Made by a program: the position numbers and the translations under genes. This document shows, piece after piece, positions 43,481-54,460 of a stretch of 64,000 bases of DNA (its first letter is position 1; every line of letters begins with the position of its first letter). The stretch is from Paralithodes platypus (taxonomy: Eukaryota > Arthropoda > Malacostraca > Decapoda > Lithodidae): NCBI GenBank assembly GCA_032716605.1, contig CM064519.1, forward strand, positions 18,888,051-18,952,050. Direction: 5' to 3'. The notes under the pieces are model-generated. The model saw only the letters and a list, made by a program, of their open reading frames with translations, had not been told where the DNA came from and made no database searches.

Positions 43481-44168
43481 AAGGAAAAGAAATTACAAAT
43501 ACACATAAGAACATAAATACTGTATACAGTACTTTAAAGTGTTACAACTACCTTCCAACATATACAAAATTAGCCAAGATTATAAAGAATACAAGTTAGT
43601 TAGTATGATTATGTAAACTGAAAAATGGAGATGATAAATACTACTTCATTGCGTGACTTTAGTTAATGGAGGTTAGTTTAATCTATCCTACACTGACCTT
43701 GCCCTAACATATCTTAACTTATTCTATCCTTTTATTACTCTACTTGTTCTATTCTAACTTAACCTAACCTGATCCAACCAAACCTTAACTTACCTTTACT
43801 CAGCCTAGCATAGCTGATCTATTCTATTTCATTCTATCCTATCCTAACCTACTTTCACCAAAACTGGGGTTTTCATTCATAAATGCAAAACCTACCTATT
43901 CTATCCTGTCCTAACCCATCCAATGCAAATATGTTCTGTAGGAGCAAGCCTGAATATAGAGCTGTGAACATTTGTCCATGGGACAGGATAAATATTGGTC
44001 CAATCAGATAGGGTTTTCAGCTAAAATTAAAATGTACAAGAAATTTTTCTTATTATTGTGGAGAAGTTATTTCGATATATTGAAAATGAGTTCCCATAAC
44101 ACTTAATAGTCAATCACACACACACACACACTGCTGTAATTTGTACACCCTTGGATGGTACCGATTCG
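43481..44168. other. Spastin intron, unassigned
   Basis: Includes a degenerate CTAAC/CCTAT-rich stretch at about 43680-43915 and a short (CA)n at 44115-44130. No exon is seen. Confidence 0.5.
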
Positions 44169-44868
44169 TGGGCTTCTAACCTAGCTGAAACACATCATAA
44201 GACCTTACAGACTATTCAAAATAAAGCCCTTAAAATCATCACAGGATGCACAGCTACTACACCCACAGATCACCTACATCAAGAAACCAAAGTCCTAAAA
44301 GTCAAAGATCATCTAGACATGAGAGGCACTCAATTCCTGGCAGCAGCCTCCACGAATCAACACCACCCACTACACTACATGGCAACACACCCACAGACAC
44401 CAAGAAATATCAAAACAACACCCAGCACACGCTATCACACACAAATACTGTCTTCTCTCCCTCCCTGCCCACCCCAAACCAATTTCCGGAAGCACATCCA
44501 TACTCATATCACTCGCCGTTCCATCCACTCACTCAATAGACAACACGCAGCTGCAAGCACGACCTCCCGAAATCCATCCTTCTGAATCCTCCCTTCCTCG
44601 CGAGGACAGAGTCCACCTGGCCAGGCTGATATGCGGACACCATCCAGCTCTTCTGAGCTATCAGAAGAGACTGGATGACTCCGTCGTCGACACCTGCCCG
44701 GGTTGTACCATAAAACACATCATAGAAGACTGCATTTCACACAACCACTTACGCCAACAACACAATTTACACTATTTGAGAGCTCTGTGGGAGAGCCCGA
44801 CCGTGGCCATGGCCTTCCTTAAGGACTCGGGGCTGTTCGGCCAGGCAGCTTAGGGAACAACAACAACA
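44169..44868 (+). pseudogene. 5'-truncated LINE with (AAC)n tail, 9-bp TSD
   Basis: A C-terminal RT fragment: WASNLAETHHKTLQTIQNKA, LKIITGCT, DHLHQETKVLKVKDH, then after a frame change near 44588 REDRVHLARLICGHHPALLS, the zinc-knuckle-like DTCPGCTIKHIIEDC and LWESPTVAMAFLKDSGLFGQ, and a stop. The order (LQxIQNxALRIxTGC, HxExxxLxVxxH, RxxLAQLRxGH, CPxC) is that of jockey-type LINEs. The target duplication ACCGATTCG lies at 44160-44168 and 44869-44877. The end of the RT plus (AAC)n is shared with the SINE family at 25860, 40984, 42306 and 57944. It sits 45 bp from a spastin exon. Confidence 0.88.
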
Positions 44869-44918
44869 ACCGATTCGCGTATTTGAGGGATTTCGCCCAT
44901 CGATTAATGCTGTGTCTA

Positions 44919-45053
<135 letters not shown>

Positions 45054-45224
45054 TTAAGTGCCCATTAAACTAATGTATCCCAGAGCTTGCATACAACAAT
45101 AGTGCTTCAGTAATTATACTCTTACACTCAAATTTCAGAGAGTAATGTTTCAGATTTAAAAAAAAAAAAAAAAAAAATCCTATGCTAAATTTATTAAAAT
45201 TAAAATTAAATTACTAGTATGTAA

Positions 45225-45904
45225 ATGTAGGTAGGGTAAGATGCCCAATGCAGACTACTGGACCCAAGGAGACGCACTTGAAACAAAAAAACTTGCACAG
45301 GCATAGGACGAGTAGATAGATGCATGAATGGTGGGCCAAAATATTCTTTAACTATCACCTAATATGCTCACATAGTACCAGCTTTTTATTTTCATAAGTT
45401 ATTGCGTGAGATGAGATGAACTAAAAAAAAATAATGTTTTCGCAAATTCCTTACGGAAAACCTAAGAATTTACTTTTTTTTAAAGCTAAATTTCTCACAG
45501 TTCCCTAATTTGATCCTCTTTTCTGTTATTGTTGGTTGATAGTCATGAGTTGAAGTATACCCCTGCATGACCAAGAGGCTTTTACTTGCACGGCTGAAGA
45601 GGAGGGAGGGTGCGTCCCCACAGGGCCAGCAAAAAACACAAAATCCAATAGAGACGCATTTTTTCAAACTGATGCCAGAAGGTCGTACACCACAGTGGTA
45701 GAAAGCCATACTCACCTCTCTGTCTTGTATGAATATGGTTGACTTTCCTTCACCATTGACAGAGCTGCCTTAACTAGAACAAGGGCTACCCTGGGACCAA
45801 TAGAGACGCACTGCGCAAAACCTAAGGAGACGCGCGTCTGCTTAGGGTAGCTGGGTTGCGTCTCCTTGGGTCCTTGTAAATATGTGTTTATTTTGGTAAC
45901 ATTA
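45225..45904. repeat. GGAGACGCA repeat region, left of the piggyBac-type element
   Basis: Several copies of a GGACCYAAGGAGACGCAC word: near 45258, 45800, 45830 and, inverted, 45865 (TTGCGTCTCCTTGGGTCC). The part at about 45640-45765 is complemented on the right side of the big element at about 51010-51130 (CATCAGTTTGAAAAA, TACCACACTGG/CCACAGTGGTA). Probably one older foldback-like element split by the insertion at TTAA. Confidence 0.6.
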
Positions 45905-46199
45905 TTAACCCTTATTTAGCGGGTGGTAAGGTATTTTACACTGTACCGCTCAGCGGGCATAATCCCGAAATATTCGCTCAATTTCACTCGCCCTAGCGCC
46001 GTTACTATGGCTCCAATGCGAACGAAACGATCATTTTTGGAAAGAACAACTCTTCGTCTCCCCATATAAGTCTATGAATGGATGTTATGAAGGAGTGTGG
46101 AGGGTGGGAAGAGGTGAGGAAGAGGAGGTACTTTTTGGTCTATTTCCCGGGCGCGTTCGGTTGCGTTCGCTTTGGCCTGACTTCGGCCTCTCGCGCGTC

Positions 46200-46291
46200 T
46201 ACTATTCCTTCGATAATCGGTCTTATTTTTCTCTTATTTCTCCTTATTTCTGTATTCTCTCTCTCTCTTTCTTTCTCTCTCTCTCTCACTC

Positions 46292-46325
<34 letters not shown>

Positions 46326-47245
46326 GGCTTACTCGCTTTCCCTCTCTCGCGCGCTCTGTCTCTCTCTCTCTCTTCCTCATCCGTATATGTAATTCTCATT
46401 ATTATTTTCTCTAATCTCTCTCACTCCTCCGTCTGTCTGTCTCTCTGGCTCGCTCGCTTTCCCTCTCTTGTGCTCCCTTTCTCTCTTCCTCATCCGTATA
46501 TGTATTTCTCATTATTATTTTCTCTAACTAATCCCTCTATTTCATTTATTTGCTTGTAATATTTCTGTATTATTATATCTTTTTCACTCTTTCTTCAGTT
46601 CAGTTTCTGTATTCTCTCTATACGGTGGGAATGGTATTTCGTATGAGGGATGTGCAGCACAAATATTCAATCTTTCGTTGTTTGGTTGTTTGTATTACCG
46701 TAAGAAATTTACTGAACGCCTGCAAATAATACGCTATAAAATGCTTGCAATCAAACTCTCAAGCAATTTCAAGGTCACATGCAATTATAAATGTAGGCTA
46801 TAGGTAGACCCAGAGAGGAAGAGACAAGAGAGAGAGAGAGAGTGTCGTGATAATATAACAATGTTACATATGTATCATATATATATATGAAAAAATAATA
46901 TATACGGTAGGCCTACATCTGTTCCCCACAATCATATAATGCCAAGCACAAATATTCAATCTTTCATTGTTTGTATTACCGTAAGAAATTTACTGAACGC
47001 CTGCAAATAATACGCTATAAAATGCTTGCAATCTCTCTATTTTCTTTAATCTCTCTCACTCCTCCTGTCTCTCTCTCTCTCTCTCTCTGGCTCGCTCGCT
47101 TTCCCTCTTCCTCATCCGTATTATGTATTTCTCATTATTATTTTCTCTAACTAATCCCTCTATTTCATTTATTTGCTTGTAATATTTTTGTATTATTAGA
47201 TCTTTTTCACTCTTTCTTCAGTTCAGTTTCTGCATTCTCTCTCTC
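46200..47245 (+). repeat. Tandemly duplicated CT-rich block inside the composite element
   Basis: The block TGGCTCGCTCGCTTTCCCTC, CTTCCTCATCCGTATATG, CTAATCCCTCTATTTCATTT, TTTTTCACTCTTTCTTCAGT occurs at about 46440-46620 and again at about 47085-47240. A shorter version occurs at 46325-46420. The blocks are separated by one CTGCAAATAATACGCTATAA repeat region. Non-coding. Confidence 0.75.
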
Positions 47246-47387
47246 TCTCTGTTTCGCTTGCTTTGCAGGAATTTTGTTTTTGTTTTATATATAATATATA
47301 ATAATTTACTTATCATTACTTACTATATCGTATAAACAATTGTAGGTAGCCAACTTACCATAATACCGATACACCAAACCGATCCGC

Positions 47388-48128
47388 ATGCGGATTTATT
47401 TCATAAATGTTTATACATATTTTAATAATGCATCACTTAGCTCTACTCCCACTAGTTCTGTATATTTTGATAGAACTAAACTTAAAGATGCCCTTAAATT
47501 CCTCCTTTTCAATACTTATGTTAGATTCGGCCCGTACATTTTCAAACAAATATTAGGAATTCTTATGGGTGGAAATGCTAGCCCTTTAATTGCAGACTTA
47601 TTCTTGCTTGCTTTAGAATTTAAATATAAAAAAGACTTAGTTGACAGTAGCAAGAAAAATAAAATCCCAGAAAAATTAGCACTTGCTAAACTGTTAAGTA
47701 ATAATAGTAGATATATTGATGATATTCTTGTTTGCAATTTGTTAAATTTTAATCAAGTTGCTAAACTTATTTACCCTAATTCTATTCCCCTCACACAATG
47801 TAACGTAAATTATAAAGTTGAAAATTTTCTTGATATAAATATAGAGATTGTTAATGAACAGTGCATACTTAAAGTATATCACAAAGTTGATGATTTTAAT
47901 TTTAACGTAATAAACTTTCCTTTCCCTAGTAGTAATATCGATAGTAAAATAACTTATAATTGTTTTTATTCCCAATTAATAAGATTTTGTAAAATTTGCA
48001 CTAAAGTAGATGACTTTTGGGCTAGAGCTAGGTTACTATACAGACTCTTAGTGGACAGAGGTTTTGAGACAAGTAAATTGTTCCATAAATTTAATCTTTT
48101 AGGGTCAATTATTGTGACTGTATTCTAA
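47388..48128 (+). CDS. Reverse-transcriptase fragment, unassigned lineage
   Basis: 246 codons. Visible motifs: KFLLFNTYVRFG, GILMGGNASPLIADLFLL (the PMG-SP motif of RTs, here LMGGNASP), RYIDDILVCNL (catalytic YIDD), VENFLDINIEIV, KVDDFNFNVINFPF, SQLIRFCKICTKVDDFW and LVDRGFETSKLFHKFN. This set (GxxMGxxxSPL-ADLFL, RYIDD, YPxxLxL, FLDIxI, DDFNFxIVNFPF, ISQLIR) is common in a group of invertebrate RT proteins whose clade I cannot name with certainty. It is not a LINE YADD type and lacks the GTAMGSPVS of typical Penelope. Fingers and N-terminal parts are missing. A frame change near the stop would extend the C-terminus to about 48168. No partner ORF. Confidence 0.75.
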   Translation: MRIYFINVYTYFNNASLSSTPTSSVYFDRTKLKDALKFLLFNTYVRFGPYIFKQILGILMGGNASPLIADLFLLALEFKYKKDLVDSSKKNKIPEKLALAKLLSNNSRYIDDILVCNLLNFNQVAKLIYPNSIPLTQCNVNYKVENFLDINIEIVNEQCILKVYHKVDDFNFNVINFPFPSSNIDSKITYNCFYSQLIRFCKICTKVDDFWARARLLYRLLVDRGFETSKLFHKFNLLGSIIVTVF

Positions 48129-48169
48129 AATTTGACATCAATAATTTTAATCAAGCATTTTTAACTTGA

Positions 48170-48745
48170 AGTTTCTTGTATAACCTCTGCTTACTTTTTG
48201 TCTGTATTTATTGTTTTTTGTCTGTATTTATTGTTTATCTTTTTCTTTTTCTATTATTAATATTAATATTGATGATTTTTTAAATTTATTGTTCTTGTTA
48301 AAAGAGTACTCTTTGTTTAAATCTGTTGTTACTTCATATTTTGCAATTATTTGTCTTTATATTATATGTATTCATTGTCGATAGTATCAATTGCTTACTT
48401 TTGCGATTTCCTTAGTTTATTTGTGCTATAAATGTAGGTTATTTGTAGGGTAGTTATTGATAGGGGTCACTTGAGGCATGCTATGCTTACAGGTACCTAC
48501 CCGATAGCACTATCGTTAGTGAGTGCTGTACTGTATTTTATATATTATTTTGTAATAGTATAGATATCTTATCAATATTTGTATTTTGCACTATTGTTAA
48601 TGTCTTGTCATGTTGCAAATTTGATTTTAAATAATATTTTGACATTTAACATTTAGTTTCTTTATTCATGCAGAGTTTAGTCAAATTTGCCAGAACGTCC
48701 CGGACTTCCCAAACTTGACTACTTCCTTTAACGTGACGATAGTGC
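48170..48745. other. A/T-rich interior of the composite element
   Basis: Includes a short tandem repeat TTTTGTCTGTATTTATTG near 48195-48235. No ORF of note. Confidence 0.5.
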
Positions 48746-49000
48746 GTTGTTATATGTGCGATTAGTTTGCTTGGGAAACAGATTAACTTGCTCATGTAGT
48801 AATGTACACCCTATGTGGTGGATTGTGTTCTTTTATTTAATAGTTTTCATTTTAGTAAGCGTTGTTTCCACATAGCGATTTTGATAATTTAATTTGACTT
48901 TATATTGTCCTTGTCCCAATTTTGGTTTGTTTAGTTTGCAAGTTTTACATTTTAATCACCTGTTTACTAAAGTGCCACCATTATCGATTTTCTTGGAGCC
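48746..49000 (+). repeat. Dispersed repeat S, copy 1
   Basis: GTGCGATTAGTTTGCTTGGG, TTAACTTGCTCATGTAGT, CCCTATGTGGTGGATTGTG, GTTGTTTCCACATAGCGATT and TTTGCAAGTTTTACATT. The same order occurs at 56848-57045; shorter parts occur at 14045-14150 and, inverted, at 55295-55400. Non-coding. Confidence 0.75.
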
Positions 49001-50165
49001 GACTCGAGCGGGAGTGTTACCAATTGAAGTTAAATCCGCTAGCATATATTGTTAGATGTAAGACATGATAAATACCACTAGAAATATGAATTGGCAAAAT
49101 CCATATAATATCACTTCGAAATTGTTCTGAAATTTCAAAACAAAACCGCTAGTGTAAGTCATTGCTGCTAGATCGAAGTAAAGGTCTCTAGATCTAGCGG
49201 AAGTCGCTATACGTATTGGCAGTACTGCACACTCATTCATTTCATTCATTCATTTTCTATTGAGCTTGTCCTGGAATCTTTACGACTCTGAATCTTACGA
49301 TTGCCGACGGCGATACGTTGTTGACATTGTTGTTGATGTTCCAGTGGAGGGATGAACAAATTATTTTCCTTGTCCAATACTAGCTATTTCATAGTCCCAC
49401 AGGACTTATTTTGATATATTTATCAAATTTATTGAACGCCTGAAAATAATACGCTATAAGATGCTTGCAATCAAACTTTCAAGCAATTACAAGGTCACAT
49501 GCAATTATAAAAAGGTTTATTGTAGACCACAATCTTCGCCAAGCTTCGTTGTTGCTTGTATTATCGTAAGAAATGTACCATACACCCTGGTTATCGTGAG
49601 AAATTTACCGAACGCCTGCAAATAATACGCTATAAAATGCTTGCAATCAAACTCTCAAGCAATTTCAATGTCACATGTAGTATAGGTAGACCCAGAGAGG
49701 AAGAGACAGACAGAGAGAGAGGGGAGGTCAAAAACATCTGCTAGGTGTGATTTCCCCTGGGAGGGAAGAGATTAGTTAGGGGCGTGCCCTGGCCTACATC
49801 AGACAAAGAGAGTACAAAGGAGTACAAACAAAGAGAGTGAGACAGAGAGAGAGAGAGTCGTGATAATATAAAAATGTTACACATGTATCATATATATGAA
49901 AACATAATATATACGGTAGGCCTACATCTGTTCTCCACAATCATATAATGCCAAGCACAAATATTCAATCTTACGTTGTTTGTATTACCGTAAGAAATTT
50001 ACCGAACGCCTGCAAATAATACGCTATAAAATGCAAAGGAAATTTCTTGTAGAGTGCAATTTTGAGGACGTAATGTGCTCTGAGAGAGGGCGGAGCGGTG
50101 ATTAGGAGCATAAATTACCTCAAGACCGCTCGCCACACAGGGAATTATATAAGGAAATTACCGTA
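49001..50165. other. Composite element interior with repeated CTATAAAATGC blocks
   Basis: Three blocks containing TTACCGAACGCCTGCAAATA or variants, at about 49435, 49600 and 50000, two followed by AGACCCAGAGAGGAAGAGAC and (GA)n. Also GTGATAATATAACAATGTTA-like and CATATATATGAAAA phrases. No gene. Confidence 0.6.
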
Positions 50166-50425
50166 TTTTAGGGTTTTTGCACTCGTGTTTTACGATCGTT
50201 GAAAGACAACCAGTGATCGTAAAAGGATGGTTCGGGTGTCATTAGAAAGCTCAATTTACGCACTTTCAGGATACATACTTGTATTACGCTCTGGGTCTTG
50301 TTTATGCATGAAAAAGAGCACGGAACAACCCCATTTAGGGTAAAAAAAAAAAAGAAGCTGGGCGGCACAGTGAAATATACTCCACCAGCCGCTCGTAAGG
50401 TGATAAAATGCTTGAAATCACATTT

Positions 50426-50785
50426 TCAAGCAATTATAAAATATAAATTGTACTTACCAACACCCACACCAGTATGTTCTTCGTCAGGAATGTCTCCAAT
50501 TTGCTCAAGGGTCTGTCCAATATCAACCACAACATCCACCCCACGCAAATTATGCTTGGGGTGAAAGCCTATGATCGGGTTATTTTCGTCTTCCGAGTCA
50601 TCCACACTACCAAAACTCTCACCCAGACCTTCGACGGTTTCATCCAACAGCTTATTAGAAAGTTCTGAAGAGTTCAGCATGCTATCTAGTTCCTGGGTGG
50701 TAAGCCGGGCGTGGTTAGTAGGGTGGCGCGACGCACTAGGGATGGCGGCCACCGAATCGAACACGGGCAAATCTTGACCTTCCAT
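50426..50785 (-). pseudogene. Acidic N-terminus of a piggyBac-type transposase-like protein
   Basis: Starts MEGQDLPVFDSVAAIPS, about 200 bp inside the right terminal repeat, where piggyBac transposases usually begin. It is acidic and Ser/Asp-rich (LGESFGSVDDSEDENN), like the disordered N-termini of that family, and ends with GDIPDEEHTGVGVGKYNLYF. No DDD catalytic core or C-terminal cysteine-rich region follows; sequence downstream becomes A/T-rich, which may be an intron or a deletion. Identification rests on position plus composition, not on a conserved domain. Confidence 0.55.
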
Positions 50786-50987
50786 TATGGCTGCTTGAGG
50801 GTCACTTAGTCACGGTCACGCAGTGGGGATGTGTGGGTGGGCCCTTGTAGTACACCGCCTGACCACCAAGTTTCGCTTTCCACCTAAATTAGGGCGGGAA
50901 TACGCCCACGGACTTAAGTCCGACCCCGCCATTTAGTCCAATTTTCTCGTATCGGACTTAAGTCCGACCCCGCTAAATAAGGGTTAA

Positions 50988-51965
50988 GCATAATAACCTT
51001 TTCTTTGATCTCAGGTGAAGGAAACTCAACCTTATGTATACCATACATAGTAGGGAGAATGGCTGTCTACCAGTGTGGTATGGCATCAGTTTGAAAAATT
51101 CGTCTCTTTTGGACTAAATAATTTTTGCTGGACCTAAGGAGACGCACCTCTTTCCCCCTCTCAGCAAATCGGAATCGAATCAAGCATTTTTTAGCTACAC
51201 AATCAAATGTTGTTGGAGCCCCCAACCCCCATCATGCCTCTCCCTACTTTCCCCCACCATTTCCCCAACTTCCTTTCTTATCATTCGATAGAGTGGCAAC
51301 ATGAATGAGCCCAACTCTTGCCTTTGTCAGTCAGACTGAGTGTATCGTCTCACCCCCGGCCACGACATTGACACGCACACACACATGCCTGACCTATACA
51401 TACACATACGCACGCACGCACATTCAAGCACTAACCTAAAAAGTTGTCATTGCTTTTGAGTTGCTCACATATCTACCAGACTACCCAGAAAGTTACAGTT
51501 TTTACCATTTTCAAGTTGAATGAAGGTACATGAACATGATATTTGGTTGGTTATTGAACGTTTATTATTTACAGAGATAAGCAGGCATAAAACAGGCGCA
51601 TTAGCACCAAATATGCATGGGATAGCGAGTGGCACTAGATTTAAACCTCAAATTAGCATTAATGTTCCATGTATAACTTCCCTGCACCCTCTAAACTCTC
51701 TTGGTAATGGCCTATAATTAGCAAATTAGTATGTTAAGTTATATTATCTGCCTATTTAATAATATGAATTATATGGCCTATGTGAGTCAGTTTTGGTATC
51801 TAAGCATTGTAAACTTACAACCAAAAGTACCATGCTTTCTTTCAAGTACCAATGAGGTTAATACATATATAATTGTTTGTGTTTTTGTGATTTAAACACT
51901 TCTGCGTCTCCTTAGGTCCAGGTGCGTCTCTTTAGGGTTTTGTGATAAAAAGGAGACGCATGTCT
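50988..51965. repeat. GGAGACGCA repeat region, right of the piggyBac-type element
   Basis: Carries GGACCTAAGGAGACGCACCT at about 51120 and, inverted, TGCGTCTCCTTAGGTCCAGG at about 51903, plus AAAGGAGACGCATG. The first 140 bp complement the left flank. Together with 45225-45904 it looks like one older element of about 1.6 kb. Confidence 0.6.
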
Positions 51966-52615
51966 TATTTGTCTTCTCACTCTTAAATAAGAACAGGTAC
52001 AAAATTTGTGTTGATATTCTTTAAAAACATAAACATTTTGTTATTTATCCCCCCCTACTCTCAGTTTCCAATCTGTTATAGGCTGACAGAAGCAACTCGA
52101 CAAAAAAAATAAGTACCCATTTTTGCATCTGCATTGGCCATCGTACCCTAATGGATAATCTCACATATAAATTTGTGACAATGAGCACACCATCACAAAG
52201 AACCACCCCTTGAGAGAAAGTACTTAAACGGAAACTCCTCAAATCAAAGCTCCTCATTTTTCTTCACCCCTCATATAAGGTGCAGCCCAAGGGCTAAAAT
52301 CTTGTCTTGGAGATGTTCTTAACATACCTCTGGGCCCACTCAATGGCTGAGGTCATCTTCAGAAAATCAGCAAAGATTAAATAAAGGGTTTCTTAGGACA
52401 ATGAGGCAATTTCCAAGTACTGTAGCAGTCTACCTCTTACGTTAACTAGGCAGGGGAAAGATGTTAGCAAAGGATCTGCTTACACAGCTTACAGTCCACA
52501 AAGAAATAAGTCATTAATTTTAAAAGCTTAAATATATGCATAAGTGACAGACATGCATGCACATATGAGCCTTGGTTACACAGAGTGGCCTCTAATAAGA
52601 AACAGCAAATCTTAC
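51966..52615. other. Spastin intron, unassigned
   Basis: No exon I trust. A 29-nt stretch at 52329-52357 has exon-like edges on the minus strand but does not fit the protein (see rejected list). Confidence 0.5.
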
Positions 52616-52821
52616 CCTTGCCCCGCAATGTCATCCCAGGAGACGGGTGGAGATGAGTCAACAATCTCATCCAGGATCCCCTGAGCCAACCGAGAGTCGA
52701 CTCCCTTCATGCCCGTGGAGGCTGTGCGGCGGTGGGTCGGAGTGGCCTTGTTACCCTGACCCAGCCCCGCACCTGCCGATCCTCTACGTTTCATGGGTGA
52801 CGTTACTCCCGACAAGCCATT
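52616..52821 (-). CDS. SPAST: Spastin exon: linker to DDIAGQ
   Basis: The 206-bp exon reads NGLSGVTSPMKRRGSAGAGL, then THRRTASTGMKGVDSRLAQG and ILDEIVDSSPPVSWDDIAGQ. The end is the conserved entry to the AAA domain (VDxxLAxxIxxEIVDxxPxVxWDDIAGQ). The Ser/Gly/Lys-rich first half is the variable microtubule-binding linker. The acceptor is ATCAACAG (phase 0, following ...CRQ of the 54941 exon) and the donor CAAGG/gtaaga (phase 2). Open frame throughout. Confidence 0.94.
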
Positions 52822-53048
52822 CTGTTGATAGAGAAAATTAAAAAACATACAGTATTGAGAAAAATAGTGTATAGAGCAGAGACCAAGACACCATATTCCA
52901 GAAAATTCACTACTGTAGTACAATCTCGGAAATCGATGACACCCAATTCCTATACAAAACCAAACAAACACCATTATAATCAGCCTCAATATGCCTTCCT
53001 ATCAAAAAACATAATTATATTTTATTCTAGCCATTAGATATAAGCCAC

Positions 53049-53110
53049 CTGTCTGAGGGAGAGTAGTGCTCGTTGCTGTGGGGTTGATACCGGAACCCAA
53101 TAATCCAAGA
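53049..53110 (-). pseudogene. Diverged copy of the spastin linker exon (copy 4)
   Basis: On the minus strand RYQPHSNEHYSPSDR, compared with SQPRIKEPHSPS of the good exon, ending with the 5' splice site CAGACAG/gtggct. Shorter than the good copy: the TRYPSTPP part is missing. No strong acceptor is seen, so use in mRNA is doubtful. Confidence 0.6.
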
Positions 53111-53329
53111 CCTAATATAAGAGTTCTGACTAATACAAACTCAGGCAGCAAAAATACTGGCTTACCACCCGATACCAATGCCAATAGTCACTCCGGTCAG
53201 CCTTTTACACCCTTTCCATTCAATGATAATTCTTTCACTCAACCATAAGATTCTCCAGGGTTATTTACTCAATTTAGGAAAGCCTTCTCAAAGAAAAATA
53301 GTTAAACAATATGTCTTGACACACTTCAC

Positions 53330-53425
53330 CTGTCTGCAACCTGAGGGAAGGGTGCTGGGGTAATGAGTGTAGGGAGAGTGGGCTCTTTGCTGTGAGGCTG
53401 GGACCAGAACCATCCATAGTCCAAG
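53330..53425 (-). pseudogene. Diverged copy of the spastin linker exon (copy 3)
   Basis: The minus strand is open and reads WSQPHSKEPTLPTLITPAPF then PQVADR, against SQPRIKEPHSPSTRYPSTPP of the good copy. It ends at GCAGACAG/gtgaag, so the donor is kept. About 95 bp align. The upstream part of the exon (SKTFRKIPTGRR) is absent. Confidence 0.65.
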
Positions 53426-53674
53426 GTAATCTCAGACAACAATGACACTCAGTCACCACCAAACACTAATGCTTGCCACAATTTAGGAAAACCCTCTCAC
53501 AGTAATATTTTAAGGAATGAAGTACCGGTATATGATCTCCAATTTGTCCAAGGTAATCTCAGACAACAATGACACTCAGTCACCACCAAACACTAATGCT
53601 TGCCACAATTTAGGAAAACCCTCTCACAATAATATTTTAAGGAATGAAGTACCGGTATATGATCTCCAATTTGG
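53421..53674. repeat. 127-bp tandem duplication
   Basis: CCAAGGTAATCTCAGACAAC starts at 53421 and 53548; both copies run through GTACCGGTATATGATCTCCA and differ at about one base (CACAGTAATATT against CACAATAATATT). A very recent intronic duplication. Confidence 0.95.
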
Positions 53675-53821
53675 CATGAATTTATCCAGGTTAAGGAGTA
53701 ATTCCTAGTGAGGCCTTCCTTTGTGGTGAGGTGCCCCATTAATTAACCCTTCCATTCGTCTAATCATTAGGCTATCATAGAGCAGTTAGGAGTATGTACA
53801 TGCAGTTAGGAGTATGCACAT

Positions 53822-54022
53822 GCTGGGGTGACCAGTAGCGACATTGGTAGAGCGCTCGGTTTCTAACCGGGAGGACCGAGTTCGATTCTCGGCTGGCGGA
53901 GATCGTTTGGGCAATCTCTTCACACCCCTTGCCTCTGTTTCGCCTGACAGTAAAATAGGTTACACGGCAGGGTGAAAAGGGGTCTTTGGATCCTCCGGCC
54001 CTTCAACCCATAAAAAAAAAGT
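53822..54022 (+). mobile_element. tRNA-headed SINE with A-rich tail
   Basis: The head GCGACATTGGTAGAGCGCTC (A box) and GACCGAGTTCGATTCTCGGC (B box) flank an anticodon arm CTCGG-TTTCTAA-CCGGG (TCT, arginine-like). The body is CAATCTCTTCACACCCCTTG then GGGTCTTTGGATCCTCCGG, and the tail is a run of A at about 54011-54019. It interrupts a family-B SINE: GTATGTACATGC-like words lie on both sides. Confidence 0.82.
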
Positions 54023-54250
54023 ATGTACATGCTTAGATTAATATGCAGTATTCCAGAATGCATAATATATCGTAGGCTTGTGCATAAACCTTTAACTGTC
54101 TTGACAGCGTAATGCTTAGTGTGCGGAATTTCGGTGTAAGAATCCTAGGTTCGAGTCCTTGGAGTACCACATGTATTCATTAATTTCATTAATTAGGTAT
54201 ATTTGTAAGTTAATTGGTGGGTTGGCGAAAACAAATATGAAGATAACCCA
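54023..54250 (+). mobile_element. tRNA-related SINE, family B, copy 2
   Basis: ATATATCGTAGGCTTGTGCA, CTTGACAGCGTAATGCTTAG, the B box TAGGTTCGAGTCC, CTTGGAGTACCACATGTATT and the tail GTTAATTGGTGGGTTGGCG. It matches 22205-22475. Confidence 0.82.
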
Positions 54251-54251
54251 C

Positions 54252-54345
54252 CTGTCTGCGTCCTCAGAGAGGGGTACTGGGATAGCGTGGGAGGGAAAGT
54301 ATGGCTGCAGGGCTATGACCGGAAGTCCATATTCCAAGATATTGT
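54252..54345 (-). pseudogene. Diverged copy of the spastin linker exon (copy 2)
   Basis: The minus strand reads SGHSPAAILSLPRYPSTPLS then EDADR, with RYPSTP kept exactly as in the good exon and the donor GCAGACAG/gtgggt preserved. The 5' part of the exon is missing. Confidence 0.68.
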
Positions 54346-54460
54346 TTACAAATATTGAGAGTGCAGACTAATCCAATCTCTAACAACAATGACACTACAT
54401 TAATGCTGAAAGTCACACTCATCAGTCGTAACAAACCCTTCCACTCAACGACAAGAATTT

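Larger units (their letters stand above)
45909..50983. mobile_element. 5.1-kb piggyBac-type composite element, TTAA target
   Basis: Terminal inverted repeats CCCTTATTTAGCGGG (45909-45923) and CCCGCTAAATAAGGG (50969-50983), each flanked by TTAA (45905-45908 and 50984-50987), the piggyBac hallmark. Inside are a transposase-like acidic N-terminus near the right end (minus) and a reverse-transcriptase ORF (plus) in the middle. In between are CT-rich tracts and repeated blocks containing GAACGCCTGCAAATAATACG then CTATAAAATGCTTGCAAT, seen near 46720, 47005, 49435, 49610 and 50010. No complete transposase. It lies in a spastin intron. Confidence 0.85.

Noticed and set aside
43680..43915. CCTAA-rich telomere-like stretch
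   Set aside because: Only scattered CTAAC/CCTAT words, no regular tandem period.
47388..48128. Assignment of the RT to LINEs or telomerase
   Set aside because: YIDD with GGNASPLIADLF and no endonuclease or telomerase motifs; clade left open.
52329..52357. 29-nt minus-strand microexon of spastin (TTTCTGAAG ... AGAG/gtatgt)
   Set aside because: Edges look like splice sites, but MTSAIEWAQ does not fit between DDIAGQ and AKKALQE, which are adjacent in spastins.
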